Shown here: positions 1 through 8,953 of the stretch, one piece after another
Position numbering within the stretch: the first letter of the stretch is position 1
How the letters are laid out: every line of letters starts with the position of its first letter
Assembly: GCA_963704545.1 (NCBI GenBank)
Contig: OY969915.1
Location: 1,674,001 to 1,738,000 of the forward strand
Source of the DNA: VRUE01 sp963704545
GTDB lineage: Bacteria > Actinomycetota > Thermoleophilia > Solirubrobacterales > 70-9
DNA length: 64,000 nucleotides
Reading direction: 5' to 3'
Notes under the pieces: generated by a model
Database searches by the model: none
What the model saw: the letters and a program-made list of their open reading frames with translations, nothing else
Told to the model about the DNA's origin: nothing
Program-made: the position numbers and the translations under genes

Positions 1-227
1 TCGGGCGGCGCCAGCTGCTGATGCACCCCGGGCCCGTCAACCGAGGTGTCGAGCTCTCCGGTGAGGTGATCGACTCGCCCCAGTCGCTGATAGCCGAGCA
101 GGTCGCCTCCGGCCTCGTGGTGCGGATGGCGATCCTCTACGAGCTGCTCGCGGTCAGTGACGACGAGTCCGCGCCGGCGGCGGGCAACGGCGCCGGGCGG
201 CCCACCGCGATCGGGCAGCCGGCATGA
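1..227 (+). CDS. pyrB: Aspartate carbamoyltransferase, C-terminal end (partial)
   Basis: Only the last ~74 codons are present, read from base 3; the gene begins before the window. The product condenses carbamoyl phosphate with aspartate in the second step of UMP synthesis. The visible part carries LMHPGPVNRGVE followed by PQSLIAEQVASG and VRMAILYELL, the conserved C-terminal region of the ATCase catalytic chain that helps form the carbamoyl-phosphate site. After the conserved helix there is a ~25-residue Ala/Gly-rich tail. The stop overlaps the pyrC start by 4 bp (ATGA), so the genes are in one operon and probably translationally coupled. Confidence 0.93.
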   Translation, partial: GRRQLLMHPGPVNRGVELSGEVIDSPQSLIAEQVASGLVVRMAILYELLAVSDDESAPAAGNGAGRPTAIGQPA

Positions 228-1570
228 GCGCAGGTCAGCTTGAGATGCGCTCTGGAGAGAGCGCGGACCTGGTCCTGCGCGGGGCTGCCGTGCTCGACCC
301 GGTCGCCGGAATCGAAGGCAACCACAACGTCGTGATCCGCGACGGCTCGATCGCGGAGCTGGCAGCCCCCGGATCGGCAGACGGGGCGGGTCTGGAGGAG
401 ATCGACGCGGCCGGCCTGCACGCCTTTCCTGCCTTCTTCGACCCTCACGTCCACCTTCGCACCCCGGGCCAGGAGCACAAGGAGGACATCGAGACTGGGA
501 GCCGCTCGGCCGCCGCCGGCGGCTACTGCGGCGTGCTCGCGATGGCGAACACCGATCCGCCGGTCTGCACCCCTGCCGACGTCGAGGCGCTTCGCGAGGA
601 CGCCCGCTCGGCGGCCTCGGTCAGGGTCGGTTTCCTCGCCACGGTTACCGCCGGGATGAAGGGTGAGGAGCTGACCGAGATGGCCTCCCTGCGCGACGCC
701 GGGGCGGTCGGTTTCAGCGACGACGGGCTTCCCGTGCGCAGCGCGCTCGTGCTGCGGCGCGCGCTCCAGTACCAGCGGCTCTGTGGCGGCACGATCGCGC
801 TGCACGAGGAGGATCCGGAGCTCTCGGGCAGTGGCGTTATGCACGAGGGGCCCGTCTCCGCGATCCTCGGCCTCGACGGCATCCCCTCGGTCTCGGAGTC
901 GACGGCAATCGCCCGAGATGCCGCGCTTGCCGGCTACGAGGGCGGGCGGATCCACGTCCAGCACCTTTCGGCAGCCGAGTCGGTAGAGGTCGTGCGCCGG
1001 GCCAGGGAGGCCGGTGTGCAGATCAGCTGCGAGGCCTCGCCGCACCATCTCTGCCTCACCGACGAGGAGGTGCGCAGCCTCGATCCCCGCCGTTTCAAGA
1101 TGAACCCGCCGCTGCGCTCGGAGGCCGATCGCCAGGCGCTGATCGAGGGCCTGCGCGACGGGACGATCGACTGCGTCGCCACCGACCACGCGCCGCACGC
1201 CCCGGAGGAAAAGGAGGTCCCCTTCGAGCAGGCGGCGATGGGAGTGACCGGCCTGGAGACGGCCTTCGCCGCCCTGCACACCGAGCTGGTGGTCCCGGGC
1301 GTGCTCGACCTCGGCCTCGTGGTCGAGCGGATGTCCGCCGGCGCCGCCCCTTTCGACGTCGAGCGTTCCTCGCTCACCCCCGGGAGCGAGGCGAACATTG
1401 CCCTCTGCGACCTCTCGGCAGAGTGGACGGTGGGGGAGAACGGCTACGAGAGCCGCTCCTCGAATTCATGGTGCGCCGGCCGCAGGCTCACCGGCCAGGT
1501 CGTGCTCACCCTCGCCGGCGGCCAGGTCGCCTACCGGCTGCGCTCCTTCAGCATGGGAGTCGCCGCATGA
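224..1570 (+). CDS. pyrC: Dihydroorotase
   Basis: 448 aa, usual length for the bacterial class I enzyme. It is a zinc-dependent amidohydrolase that interconverts carbamoyl aspartate and dihydroorotate, the third step of pyrimidine synthesis, in the cytoplasm. DPHVHLR (His75, His77) gives the first metal ligands. GGYCGVLAMANTDPP follows, then ALHEED, HVQHLSAAES (metal His) and ATDHAPH (Asp321, the catalytic base) in the expected order. The start is the ATG that overlaps the pyrB stop by 4 bp. Downstream there is no overlap with carA: a 51-bp palindrome fills the gap, unlike the other tight junctions of this operon. Confidence 0.96.
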   Translation: MSAGQLEMRSGESADLVLRGAAVLDPVAGIEGNHNVVIRDGSIAELAAPGSADGAGLEEIDAAGLHAFPAFFDPHVHLRTPGQEHKEDIETGSRSAAAGGYCGVLAMANTDPPVCTPADVEALREDARSAASVRVGFLATVTAGMKGEELTEMASLRDAGAVGFSDDGLPVRSALVLRRALQYQRLCGGTIALHEEDPELSGSGVMHEGPVSAILGLDGIPSVSESTAIARDAALAGYEGGRIHVQHLSAAESVEVVRRAREAGVQISCEASPHHLCLTDEEVRSLDPRRFKMNPPLRSEADRQALIEGLRDGTIDCVATDHAPHAPEEKEVPFEQAAMGVTGLETAFAALHTELVVPGVLDLGLVVERMSAGAAPFDVERSSLTPGSEANIALCDLSAEWTVGENGYESRSSNSWCAGRRLTGQVVLTLAGGQVAYRLRSFSMGVAA

Positions 1571-1574
1571 CCCC

Positions 1575-1625
1575 CGTTCCGGTGCGATTTATGCCATCTA
1601 TGACCACAAAAGTCGCACCGGAACG
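1575..1625 (+). repeat. Palindrome D1 between pyrC and carA
   Basis: Hairpin with arms CGTTCCGGTGCGA / TCGCACCGGAACG, an A/T-rich step, and a loop around CCATCTATG. It begins 4 nt after the pyrC stop and ends on the base immediately before the carA ATG. The arm TTCCGGTGCG recurs at 51849-51895 and 53135-53181, so this is a dispersed family and not a local accident. There is no U-run. Inside an operon it cannot be a full terminator; it may stabilise mRNA or juxtapose stop and start codons. Confidence 0.85.
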
Positions 1626-2741
1626 ATGAGTGACGGCTTCCTGCTGCTCGAGGACGGTGCCCGCTTCGACGGGGTTCCCTGCGGGCATGCCGAGACGGTT
1701 ACCGGCGAGGTCGTCTTCAACACCGCGATGACCGGTTACCAGGAGTCCGTCACCGACCCCTCATACGCCGGCCAGATCATCGTCTTCACCTACCCACTCG
1801 TCGGCAACTACGGCGTCTCGGCGGCGGCGATGGAGTCCGACCGCATCCACGCCCGCGGGGTCGTCATGCGGGACCCCAAGAACGGCGAGGACGTCGCCAC
1901 GGCCGAGGGCGGCTGGCTCGACTGGCTCGCCGACTGTGGGGTGCCCGGGATCGGCGGCGTCGACACCCGGGCGGTGGTCCGCCACATCCGAGATCGTGGC
2001 GCGATGCGCGGCGGGATCTTCCCCGCCGGCACCCCGGAGGCCGAGGCCAGCGAACGCGTCACCGCTGAGCCCTCGATGGACGGTGCCGATCTCGCCCGCG
2101 CCGTCACCCCGCCCGAGCCGGTCCGCTTCGAGGGCGCCGGCCCGCACGTAGTAGGCATCGACACCGGGGTCAAGCTCAACATCGTGCGGCAGCTGCGCGA
2201 GCGGGGCTGCCGCGTGACGCTGCTTCCCTGCGCCTCCTCGGCCGAGGAGGTGCTCGGCGAGGACCCCGACGTCGTCTTCCTCGCCAACGGCCCCGGTGAC
2301 CCCGCTGCCCTCGGCTACGTCGTCGACACCGTTCGCGACCTGGTCGGCAAGCGACCGCTCTTCGGCATCTGCCTGGGCCATCAGCTGCTCTGCCGTGCGG
2401 TCGGCCTGGAGACCTACAAGCTGCCCTTCGGCCACCGCGGCGCCAACCACCCGGTCAAGGAGCTGGCGACGGGAAGGATCGACATCACCTCCCAGAACCA
2501 CGGCTTCGCCGTCCAGGGGCCGGGCGGAGAGCCTCGGATCGAGGCCGATGAGCCGGTCCGCTGGGAGACCGACTTCGGCGTCGCCGAGCTATCCCACCTC
2601 AACCTCTACGACCGCACGGTCGAGGGCCTGGTGCTGAGGGACGTCTCCGCCGCCACGGTCCAGTACCACCCCGAGGCCGGCCCGGGGCCGCACGACGCCC
2701 GTCACCTCTTCGACTCCTTCCTGGAGCTGGCACATGCCTAG
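1626..2741 (+). CDS. carA: Carbamoyl-phosphate synthase, small (glutaminase) subunit
   Basis: 371 aa from the ATG at 1626, chosen because MSDGFLLLEDGARFDG matches the family N-terminus; longer in-frame extensions run back into pyrC. It releases ammonia from glutamine for CarB. The N-terminal domain shows TGEVVFNTAMTGYQE. The class I amidotransferase domain has FGICLGHQ with nucleophile Cys249, and QYHPEAGPGP with His348 and Glu350. The start codon directly follows palindrome D1 and has no Shine-Dalgarno sequence, so initiation probably depends on coupling from pyrC. It overlaps carB by 8 bp. Confidence 0.96.
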   Translation: MSDGFLLLEDGARFDGVPCGHAETVTGEVVFNTAMTGYQESVTDPSYAGQIIVFTYPLVGNYGVSAAAMESDRIHARGVVMRDPKNGEDVATAEGGWLDWLADCGVPGIGGVDTRAVVRHIRDRGAMRGGIFPAGTPEAEASERVTAEPSMDGADLARAVTPPEPVRFEGAGPHVVGIDTGVKLNIVRQLRERGCRVTLLPCASSAEEVLGEDPDVVFLANGPGDPAALGYVVDTVRDLVGKRPLFGICLGHQLLCRAVGLETYKLPFGHRGANHPVKELATGRIDITSQNHGFAVQGPGGEPRIEADEPVRWETDFGVAELSHLNLYDRTVEGLVLRDVSAATVQYHPEAGPGPHDARHLFDSFLELAHA

Positions 2742-5700
2742 GCGCGACGACATCGAGAAGATCCTCCTGATCGGCTCCGGCCCGATCGTGATCGGCCAGG
2801 CCGCCGAGTTCGACTACTCCGGCGTGCAGGCCTGCAAGGTGCTGCTCGAGGAGGGCTACGAGGTCGTCCTGGTCAACTCCAACCCGGCGACGATCATGAC
2901 CGACCCTGAGTTCGCCACCTCGACCTACATCGAGCCGCTGCTGCCGGGCCCGGTCACCCGGATCATCGAGAAGGAGCGCCCCGACGCGCTGCTGCCGACC
3001 CTGGGCGGCCAGACCGCTCTCAACCTCGCGATGACCCTGCACGAGGACGGAACGCTGGAGCGTTTCGGGGTCGAGCTGATCGGCGCCGACGCCGCGGCGA
3101 TACGCCGCGCCGAGGACCGCGAGGAGTTCCGCCGCACGATGACCGGGGCCGGGCTGCGGATCCCCTGGTCGATGACGGTGGAGGGGCTCGGCGAGGTCGA
3201 GGCCGCTCTGGCCGACGGGCGCATCACCCTGCCCGCGATCGTCCGCCCGGCCTTCACGATGGGAGGCCACGGCGGCGGCGTGGGGAGGACCGAGACCGAG
3301 CTGCGCCAGGTCGTCTCCGAGGGGTTGGCCGCCAGCCCGATCAACCAGGTCCTGGTCGAGGAGTCGGTGATCGGCTGGGGCGAGTTCGAGCTCGAGGTGA
3401 TGCGCGACCGCAACGACAACGCGGTGATCATCTGCTCGATTGAGAACGTCGACCCGATGGGTGTGCACACCGGCGACTCGGTCACGGTGGCGCCGGCGCA
3501 GACCCTCACCGACGCGCTCTACCAGGACCTGCGCGACCAGGCGCTCGCAGTGATCCGCGCCGTCGGCGTCGAGACCGGCGGCTCCAACGTCCAGTTCGCC
3601 GTCAACCCCGAGAACGGCGAGATCGCCGTGATCGAGATGAATCCGCGCGTCTCCCGCTCCTCGGCCCTGGCCTCGAAGGCGACCGGCTTCCCGATCGCAA
3701 AGATGGCCGCGAAGCTGGCCGTCGGCTACGCCCTGGAGGAGATCCCCAACGACATCACCCAGGCGACGCCCGCCTCGTTCGAGCCCACGATCGATTACGT
3801 GGTGACGAAGATCCCGCGCTTCGCCTTCGAGAAGTTCCCGGGCGCCGAGGGGCGCCTCTCGACCCACATGCAGAGCGTCGGGGAGGTGATGGCGATCGGC
3901 CGCACCTTCCGCGAGTCCTTCGCCAAGGCGATGCGCTCGCGCGAGCTCGACTCCGAGGCCGAGATCCCGGCGAGCGACGAGGCGCTGCTCGACCTTCTCG
4001 AGAAGCCCTGCCCGGAGCGCTTCGACTGGATCATCGCCGCCTTCGAGCGCGGGATCGACGTCGAGGCCGTGCACCAGCGCTGCCTCGTCGATCGCTGGTT
4101 CCTGCGCGAGCTGGAGGCGCTTGCCCGCGAAGGCGACGGGACCGAGGGCCTCGTCCGCACCTACAAGTCGGTCGACACCTGTGCCGCCGAGTTCGAGGCG
4201 GCGACGCCCTACTACTACTCCGCCCACGAGCGCCCCTCGGCGGGCGCGGCGGCCTCGGAGGTGCGGCGCGGAAGCCGCGACTCGGTCGTCATCCTCGGCG
4301 CCGGGCCGAACCGGATCGGGCAGGGGATCGAGTTCGACTACTGCTGCGTGCACGCAGCGATGACCGCGCGCGAGCTCGACCGCGACGCGGTGATGATCAA
4401 CTGCAACCCGGAGACCGTCTCCACCGACTACGACACCTCCGACCGCCTCTACTTCGAGCCGCTGACCGAGGAGGACGTGCTCGCGGTCTGCCGGCAGGAG
4501 CAGCCCGAGGGGGTGATCGTCCAGTTCGGCGGCCAGACCCCGCTGAAGCTCGCTCGTGCCCTCCAGGAGGCGGGCGTTCCCCTGCTCGGCACCCCGGTCG
4601 ACGCGATCGACCTGGCGGAGGATCGCGGTCGCTTCGGGGCGCTGCTGCGCCGGCTCGGCATCAAACACCCGCCCTACGGCACCGCGCTCTCTGCCGAGGA
4701 GGCGACGACGATCGCCCAGGAGGTCGGCTTCCCGCTGCTGGTCCGGCCCTCCTACGTCCTCGGCGGCCGTGCGATGGAGATCTGCTACTCGACGGACGAC
4801 CTCGGTGCCTACCTGAAGGCCCACGTCAAGGCCGACCAGGAGCACCCCCTGCTGCTCGACCGCTTCCTCGAGAACGCGATCGAGGTCGACGTCGACGCGC
4901 TTGCCGACGGCACGGATGTCCACGTCGCCGGGATCATGCAGCACGTCGAGGAGGCCGGGGTCCACTCGGGCGACTCCGCCTGCGTGATCCCGCCGCTGAG
5001 CCTGGGCGAGGAGATGCTCGAGGAGATCCGCGCGACGACGCGGCAGATCGCCCTGGAGCTGGGTGTGATCGGCCTGATCAACATCCAGTACGGCGTCGCC
5101 GGGGGAGAGCTGTACGTGATCGAGGCCAACCCGCGCGCCTCGCGGACCGTCCCCTTCGTCTCCAAGGCGACGGGCGTGCCCCTCGCCAAGGTGGCGGCCA
5201 GGCTGATGCTGGGCGAGAAGCTCTCCGACCAGGAGCTGCGCGACCCGCCCACCGGCATGGTCAGCGTCAAGGAGGCCGTGCTTCCCTTCGCCCGCTTCGC
5301 CGGCGCGGACTCGGTCCTCGGGCCGGAGATGAAGAGCACCGGCGAGGTGATGGGCATCGCCGCCGACTTCCCGACCGCGTTCGGGAAATCGCAGGCGGCG
5401 GCGGGCGTCTCGCTGCCAGCGGAGGGGTCCGTCTTCATCACCGTCACCGACACCGACAAGCCGGCGGCGACGCAGATCGCCGCCCGTTTCCACGACCTCG
5501 GCTTCGAGCTGGTCGCCACCGGCGGCACCGCGCAGGCGATCTCGGCGATGGGCGTGCCGGTGAGGACGATCAGCAAGATCGCCGAGGGCTCGCCCAACGT
5601 CGTCGATCTGATCCGCGAGCACCGCTGCGCCCTGGTGATCAACACCCCGACCGGCTCCGGCGCCCGCGCCGACGGCTACGAGATCCGCACCGCCGCGGTC

Positions 5701-5841
5701 CGCCACGGCATCCCCTGCGTGACGACGATGACCGGCGCATCCGCCGCCGTCCGGGCGATCGCCGCGAACATCGAAGGCGACTCCGACGTCCGCTCCCTCC
5801 AGGAGATCCACGGCCTGGAGAGGGCGAAGCAGTCTCGATGA
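2734..5841 (+). CDS. carB: Carbamoyl-phosphate synthase, large subunit
   Basis: 1035 aa. It makes carbamoyl phosphate from bicarbonate, ammonia and two ATP for pyrimidines and arginine. The protein is an internal duplication: first ATP-grasp half from the N-terminal KILLIGSGPIVIGQ to ~residue 400, an oligomerisation region, a second half starting near residue 516 (VVILGAGPNRIGQG), and an allosteric MGS-like domain from ~898 (SVFITVTDTDK ... VATGGTAQAI). Both halves keep the NCNPE/NSNPAT and IEMNPR/IEANPR signatures. The ATG at 2734 overlaps carA by 8 bp, and the end overlaps pyrKD by 4 bp. Confidence 0.97.
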   Translation: MPRRDDIEKILLIGSGPIVIGQAAEFDYSGVQACKVLLEEGYEVVLVNSNPATIMTDPEFATSTYIEPLLPGPVTRIIEKERPDALLPTLGGQTALNLAMTLHEDGTLERFGVELIGADAAAIRRAEDREEFRRTMTGAGLRIPWSMTVEGLGEVEAALADGRITLPAIVRPAFTMGGHGGGVGRTETELRQVVSEGLAASPINQVLVEESVIGWGEFELEVMRDRNDNAVIICSIENVDPMGVHTGDSVTVAPAQTLTDALYQDLRDQALAVIRAVGVETGGSNVQFAVNPENGEIAVIEMNPRVSRSSALASKATGFPIAKMAAKLAVGYALEEIPNDITQATPASFEPTIDYVVTKIPRFAFEKFPGAEGRLSTHMQSVGEVMAIGRTFRESFAKAMRSRELDSEAEIPASDEALLDLLEKPCPERFDWIIAAFERGIDVEAVHQRCLVDRWFLRELEALAREGDGTEGLVRTYKSVDTCAAEFEAATPYYYSAHERPSAGAAASEVRRGSRDSVVILGAGPNRIGQGIEFDYCCVHAAMTARELDRDAVMINCNPETVSTDYDTSDRLYFEPLTEEDVLAVCRQEQPEGVIVQFGGQTPLKLARALQEAGVPLLGTPVDAIDLAEDRGRFGALLRRLGIKHPPYGTALSAEEATTIAQEVGFPLLVRPSYVLGGRAMEICYSTDDLGAYLKAHVKADQEHPLLLDRFLENAIEVDVDALADGTDVHVAGIMQHVEEAGVHSGDSACVIPPLSLGEEMLEEIRATTRQIALELGVIGLINIQYGVAGGELYVIEANPRASRTVPFVSKATGVPLAKVAARLMLGEKLSDQELRDPPTGMVSVKEAVLPFARFAGADSVLGPEMKSTGEVMGIAADFPTAFGKSQAAAGVSLPAEGSVFITVTDTDKPAATQIAARFHDLGFELVATGGTAQAISAMGVPVRTISKIAEGSPNVVDLIREHRCALVINTPTGSGARADGYEIRTAAVRHGIPCVTTMTGASAAVRAIAANIEGDSDVRSLQEIHGLERAKQSR

Positions 5842-7655
5842 CCGCCCCGTTCGGGCGCCGCCTCTGCACCGTCTCCGAGAGCAGGCCCTCGGGCGGCTAC
5901 AGGCTCTTCTCGTTGATCGACGAGGAGGGCCCCGAGCCCCAGCCCGGCCAGTTCTACATGCTCGCCACCGAGCAGCACTGGGAGCAGAGGGACGGTCGCC
6001 CCTACCTGCCGAGAGCCCTCTCCGTGGCCGAAACCGCCTCCGCCGCGTCCGGAGTCCGCCTCGACTTCCTGATCGAGGGCATCGGCCCCGGAACCGACCG
6101 ACTCTGCGAGTTGGAGCCGGGCGAGAGCGTCTGGATCAACGGTCCGCTTGGTAACTCGTTCTCGACCCCGAAGGAGCTCTCGCCAGACGCTGCCGGCGCG
6201 ATCCTCGTCGGCGGCGGCATCGGCATCGCCCCACTGGCCGTGCTCCGCCGCACCTTTGCAGCGAAGAACATCCCAACCCGCGTTCTCCTCGGCTTCCGCG
6301 ACGAGGCCCACTCCGGTGGCCTGGACGACCTCTTCTCCTGCTGCGAGATCAAACTGGCCAGCGACGACGGCCATACGGGCCATCACGGCTACGTAACGGA
6401 CCTGCTTGCCGCAATGCTTGATGGCGACGACGCCTCTTCAGCTGCTGTCTATGCCTGCGGTCCCCCTCCAATGCTCGATGTCGTTGGAGATCTCTGCCTG
6501 GCTCGCAATGTCCCGTGTGAACTCGCAATGGAGTCCCCAATGGCCTGCGGCTACGGAGCCTGCTTCGGCTGCGCGGTGCCCAAGCCTGGAGGCGGCTACA
6601 TGCGGCTGTGCGTGGATGGGCCTGTGCTGCGCGCTGGGCCGGCGGGTCCTGTCGCCGCAGGGGACCCACCGCCCCCTGCGGTAGCTAAAGCTTCCTCGGG
6701 GGCGGTCCCCCCTGCGACGCCACCCCCCGGCAGGGACGGATCAGGGGGGCCGTCATCGGCCGTCGAGTTCTGCGGCATCGAGCTCGAGCATCCCGTGATC
6801 AATGCGTCTGGGACCTTTGACGCGATTGCCGCGCGCCGTGTCTACGGGGATGAGTTGCTGGAGAGCTTCCCCTTCTCGGCATTCGTATCCAAGACGATCA
6901 CCCCGGAGCCGCGGGCGGGGAACGAGCCGCAGCGGATCTGGGAGACGCCGGCGGGGATGATCAACTCGATTGGGCTGCCCAACAAGGGCTTGGAGGGGTT
7001 CCTCTCTATAGATCTGCCCCAGCTTGCCGAGCTGCCAGTGCCCTTGATCGCCTCTGTGATGGGAACCAGCAAGGAGGAGTTCTCACGGCTCGTCACAGGC
7101 GTGGGGGAGAGGGACGAAGTGGCCGCCATAGAGCTGAACGTGTCGTGTCCCAACGTGCATTCGGGCCTGATCGTTGGAGAGCAGCCGAATGAGACGGAGG
7201 CGCTGCTGGAAGCTCTGCGCCCATTGACGGAAAAGCCGCTGATCGTGAAGCTCACCCCCAACGTGGCCAATCCCGCCGACGTCGCCGTGGCCGCAGAGCA
7301 GGGTGGGGCCGATGCGGTGTCGCTGATCAACACTCTCAAGGCGAGTGCGATCGATCCGGCGACGGGAAAGCCAGGCATCGCGGCGGGTCACGGGGGCCTA
7401 TCCGGGTCAGCCGTTCGACCGATCGCCGTTGCGCAATTGCGTGCCGTCTCGGCTGCGGTCCAGATCCCGATTGTGGGCATGGGCGGGGTCGCCAGCGGCG
7501 CCGATGCGATGGAAATGATCTCTGCGGGAGCGACGCTGGTGGCCGTGGGCACGGAGAGCTTTCGGGACCCACGGGCTGGACAACGAGTTGCGGGCGAGCT
7601 AGCCGTAGCGCTCAAGGCGAGTCGAAGCGGTGAGCGGACCGCAATTCAAAGCTAA
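5838..7655 (+). CDS. pyrKD: Fused dihydroorotate dehydrogenase: PyrK electron-transfer domain + PyrD (class 1B) domain
   Basis: 605 aa. Class 1B DHODH normally consists of separate PyrD (FMN) and PyrK (FAD, 2Fe-2S) subunits and passes electrons to NAD+; here both lie in one chain. Residues 1-~265 are PyrK: an FAD region near RPYLPRALSVAE, the nucleotide site GGGIGIAPL, and cluster cysteines Cys237, Cys242, Cys245 and Cys258. Residues ~306-605 are PyrD: NASGTFD, SIGLPNKG, NVSCPN with catalytic Cys437, and GMGGVASG. The linker (~269-298) is Pro/Ala-rich and encoded by a dispersed palindrome (family A). Order K-then-D is the reverse of common pyrD-pyrK pairs. It overlaps carB by 4 bp. No pyrF follows. 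Confidence 0.93.
   Translation: MTAPFGRRLCTVSESRPSGGYRLFSLIDEEGPEPQPGQFYMLATEQHWEQRDGRPYLPRALSVAETASAASGVRLDFLIEGIGPGTDRLCELEPGESVWINGPLGNSFSTPKELSPDAAGAILVGGGIGIAPLAVLRRTFAAKNIPTRVLLGFRDEAHSGGLDDLFSCCEIKLASDDGHTGHHGYVTDLLAAMLDGDDASSAAVYACGPPPMLDVVGDLCLARNVPCELAMESPMACGYGACFGCAVPKPGGGYMRLCVDGPVLRAGPAGPVAAGDPPPPAVAKASSGAVPPATPPPGRDGSGGPSSAVEFCGIELEHPVINASGTFDAIAARRVYGDELLESFPFSAFVSKTITPEPRAGNEPQRIWETPAGMINSIGLPNKGLEGFLSIDLPQLAELPVPLIASVMGTSKEEFSRLVTGVGERDEVAAIELNVSCPNVHSGLIVGEQPNETEALLEALRPLTEKPLIVKLTPNVANPADVAVAAEQGGADAVSLINTLKASAIDPATGKPGIAAGHGGLSGSAVRPIAVAQLRAVSAAVQIPIVGMGGVASGADAMEMISAGATLVAVGTESFRDPRAGQRVAGELAVALKASRSGERTAIQS
6642..6731 (+). repeat. Family A palindromic element, copy 1, inside pyrKD
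   Basis: About 90 bp with nested stems GCAGGGG/CCCCTGC and ACCGCCCCC/GGGGGCGGT around a small hairpin AGC-TAAA-GCT. It is nearly identical to the copy in nusA (12003-12094) and is related to 25604-25717 and 25750-25841 (inverted). Here it is read in frame as a linker with PVAAGDPPPPAVAKASSG between the PyrK and PyrD domains. The outer arms are less perfect than in nusA. Confidence 0.9.
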
Positions 7656-7705
7656 ACCTCGACTCGAGGTTGAGGTGAATTTCCGGCAAAAAGGCCCCGA
7701 AGACC

Positions 7706-7733
7706 TTGCACGCCGGCGACCCGCGGCTATACT
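7706..7733 (+). promoter_or_regulatory. Promoter of mihF
   Basis: TTGCAC (7706-7711), a 16-nt spacer, then TATACT (7728-7733), a good primary-sigma promoter. The ATG is only 10 nt beyond the -10 hexamer and there is no Shine-Dalgarno sequence, so the mRNA is probably leaderless or has a leader of a few bases. Confidence 0.75.
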
Positions 7734-7743
7734 CGCCGCCCAC

Positions 7744-8076
7744 ATGACCAGCCCAGTCAAGACCTCCGCCGCGACGCCAGAGCGATCGCTGGATCAGCGG
7801 ATGGATGCACTCAAGCGCGCCAACGACATTCGGACCGCGCGCGCCAAGCTGAAGAAGGACCTGAAAGCGGGCAAGGCCAACATCCACACGCTGTTGCTCG
7901 ACCCGCCCGACTACCTGCTGACCGCGAAGGTCTTCGACATGCTGTTGGCGGTACCCAAGTACGGCAGGGTGAAGACCAACAGGATCCTCAATCAGTGCCG
8001 GATCTCCCCGTCGAAGACGATCGGCGGGATGTCTGAGCGACAGCGCGCCGAGTTGGTCAGCCAGCTTCGCAGGTAA
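7744..8076 (+). CDS. mihF: Actinobacterial integration host factor (mIHF)
   Basis: 110 aa, a small basic DNA-binding protein of the mIHF family, which bends DNA and acts as a nucleoid protein; it is unrelated to proteobacterial IHF. The helical N-terminus (ERSLDQRMDALKRAND) leads to a helix-two-turn-helix core: LLDPPDYLLTAKVFDMLL, VPKYGRVKTNRILNQ, IGGMSERQRAELV. The ATG at 7744 is chosen because it directly follows a strong promoter and gives the usual ~105-aa length. The position before gmk and rpoZ is characteristic of Actinobacteria. Confidence 0.94.
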   Translation: MTSPVKTSAATPERSLDQRMDALKRANDIRTARAKLKKDLKAGKANIHTLLLDPPDYLLTAKVFDMLLAVPKYGRVKTNRILNQCRISPSKTIGGMSERQRAELVSQLRR

Positions 8077-8109
8077 CGACCGCTGCGGCGGTCAGTATCC
8101 CGGCCGTCT

Positions 8110-8688
8110 ATGGCCAAGGTTTTCGTAATCACTGGTCCCTCCGGCGTCGGCAAGGGGACGCTGATCTCCAAACTGCTCGAGCGGGTCGAGGGCTTGGAGC
8201 TGTCGATCTCCGCCACCACCCGCGAGCCCCGCGAGGGCGAGGTCGACGGGCGCGATTACCACTTCCTCACGCCGGAGGAGTTCGATCGCCTGATCGAGGC
8301 GGAAGACTTCCTCGAGTTCGCCACCTACAGCGGCAATCGCTACGGGACGCTGCGCTCGGAGGTCCGCCGCCGGCTCGACCAGGGCCACTCGGTCGTCCTC
8401 GAGATCGAGGTGCAGGGTGCCCGTCAGGTGCGCGCGGCGATGCGCGAGTCGGTGCAGGTCTTCATCGCGCCTCCCGATCCGGCCTCGCTGCGACACCGGC
8501 TGGAGTCGCGTGGGACCGACAGCCTCGAGGCGATCGACTCGCGCCTCGAAGTCGCCGAGCAGGAGCTGGCCGCCCAGGACGAGTTCGCGCACCGGGTCGT
8601 CAACGATGACCTGGAGCGGGCCGCCGGCGAGCTGGAAGGGATCGTGCGCGCGGAGCTCGGCGTACCACTAGACTCCGGAGCCGAATGA
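8110..8688 (+). CDS. gmk: Guanylate kinase
   Basis: 192 aa. It phosphorylates GMP to GDP with ATP. The P-loop GPSGVGKG lies at residues 9-16. The GMP-binding segment SATTREPREGEVDGRDYHF is intact, followed by YSGNRYGT and EIEVQGARQV. The length is typical. It starts 33 nt after mihF and its stop overlaps the rpoZ ATG by 4 bp. A leaderless-type -10 element for rpoZ lies inside its last codons. Confidence 0.96.
   Translation: MAKVFVITGPSGVGKGTLISKLLERVEGLELSISATTREPREGEVDGRDYHFLTPEEFDRLIEAEDFLEFATYSGNRYGTLRSEVRRRLDQGHSVVLEIEVQGARQVRAAMRESVQVFIAPPDPASLRHRLESRGTDSLEAIDSRLEVAEQELAAQDEFAHRVVNDDLERAAGELEGIVRAELGVPLDSGAE
8669..8674 (+). promoter_or_regulatory. -10-like TAGACT before rpoZ
   Basis: TANNNT hexamer inside the end of gmk, 10 nt before the rpoZ ATG. 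It could give rpoZ a leaderless transcript in addition to read-through from gmk. Confidence 0.4.
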
Positions 8689-8918
8689 TCAAACCACGCG
8701 TTGACAAGCTTCTGGATCACACCGACTCCCACTACGCGGCCGTAGTCGTCGCCGCCAAGCGGGCCCGGCAGATCAACAGCTACTACCACAGCCTCGGCGA
8801 GGGCAGCTTCGGCGAGTACCCGCCCCCGATGGTGGACGTGCCCGGCGAGCGGAACTACCTCTCGATCGCCCTCGAGGAGGTCGCCGCAGGCAAGCTCAAA
8901 TACGAGTACCGCTCCTAA
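8685..8918 (+). CDS. rpoZ: RNA polymerase omega subunit
   Basis: 77 aa. Omega assists assembly and stability of the beta' subunit. It is recognised from the small size, the YAAVVVAAKRARQINSYY helix (omega hallmark AAKRARQIN), the C-terminal NYLSIALEEVAAGKLKYEY segment, and its place between gmk and coaBC. The start ATG overlaps the gmk stop by 4 bp. Confidence 0.94.
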   Translation: MIKPRVDKLLDHTDSHYAAVVVAAKRARQINSYYHSLGEGSFGEYPPPMVDVPGERNYLSIALEEVAAGKLKYEYRS

Positions 8919-8953
8919 CCGCGCCCGGCGCGACCGGAGCCAGGAGAAAAGCG

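Noticed and set aside
2599..5811. Very long open frame on the minus strand opposite carB (over 1000 codons)
   Set aside because: Its composition (Asp/Arg/Gly/Leu/Val-rich, no motifs) is the mirror of codon-biased carB in a G+C-rich genome; carB is unmistakable on the plus strand.
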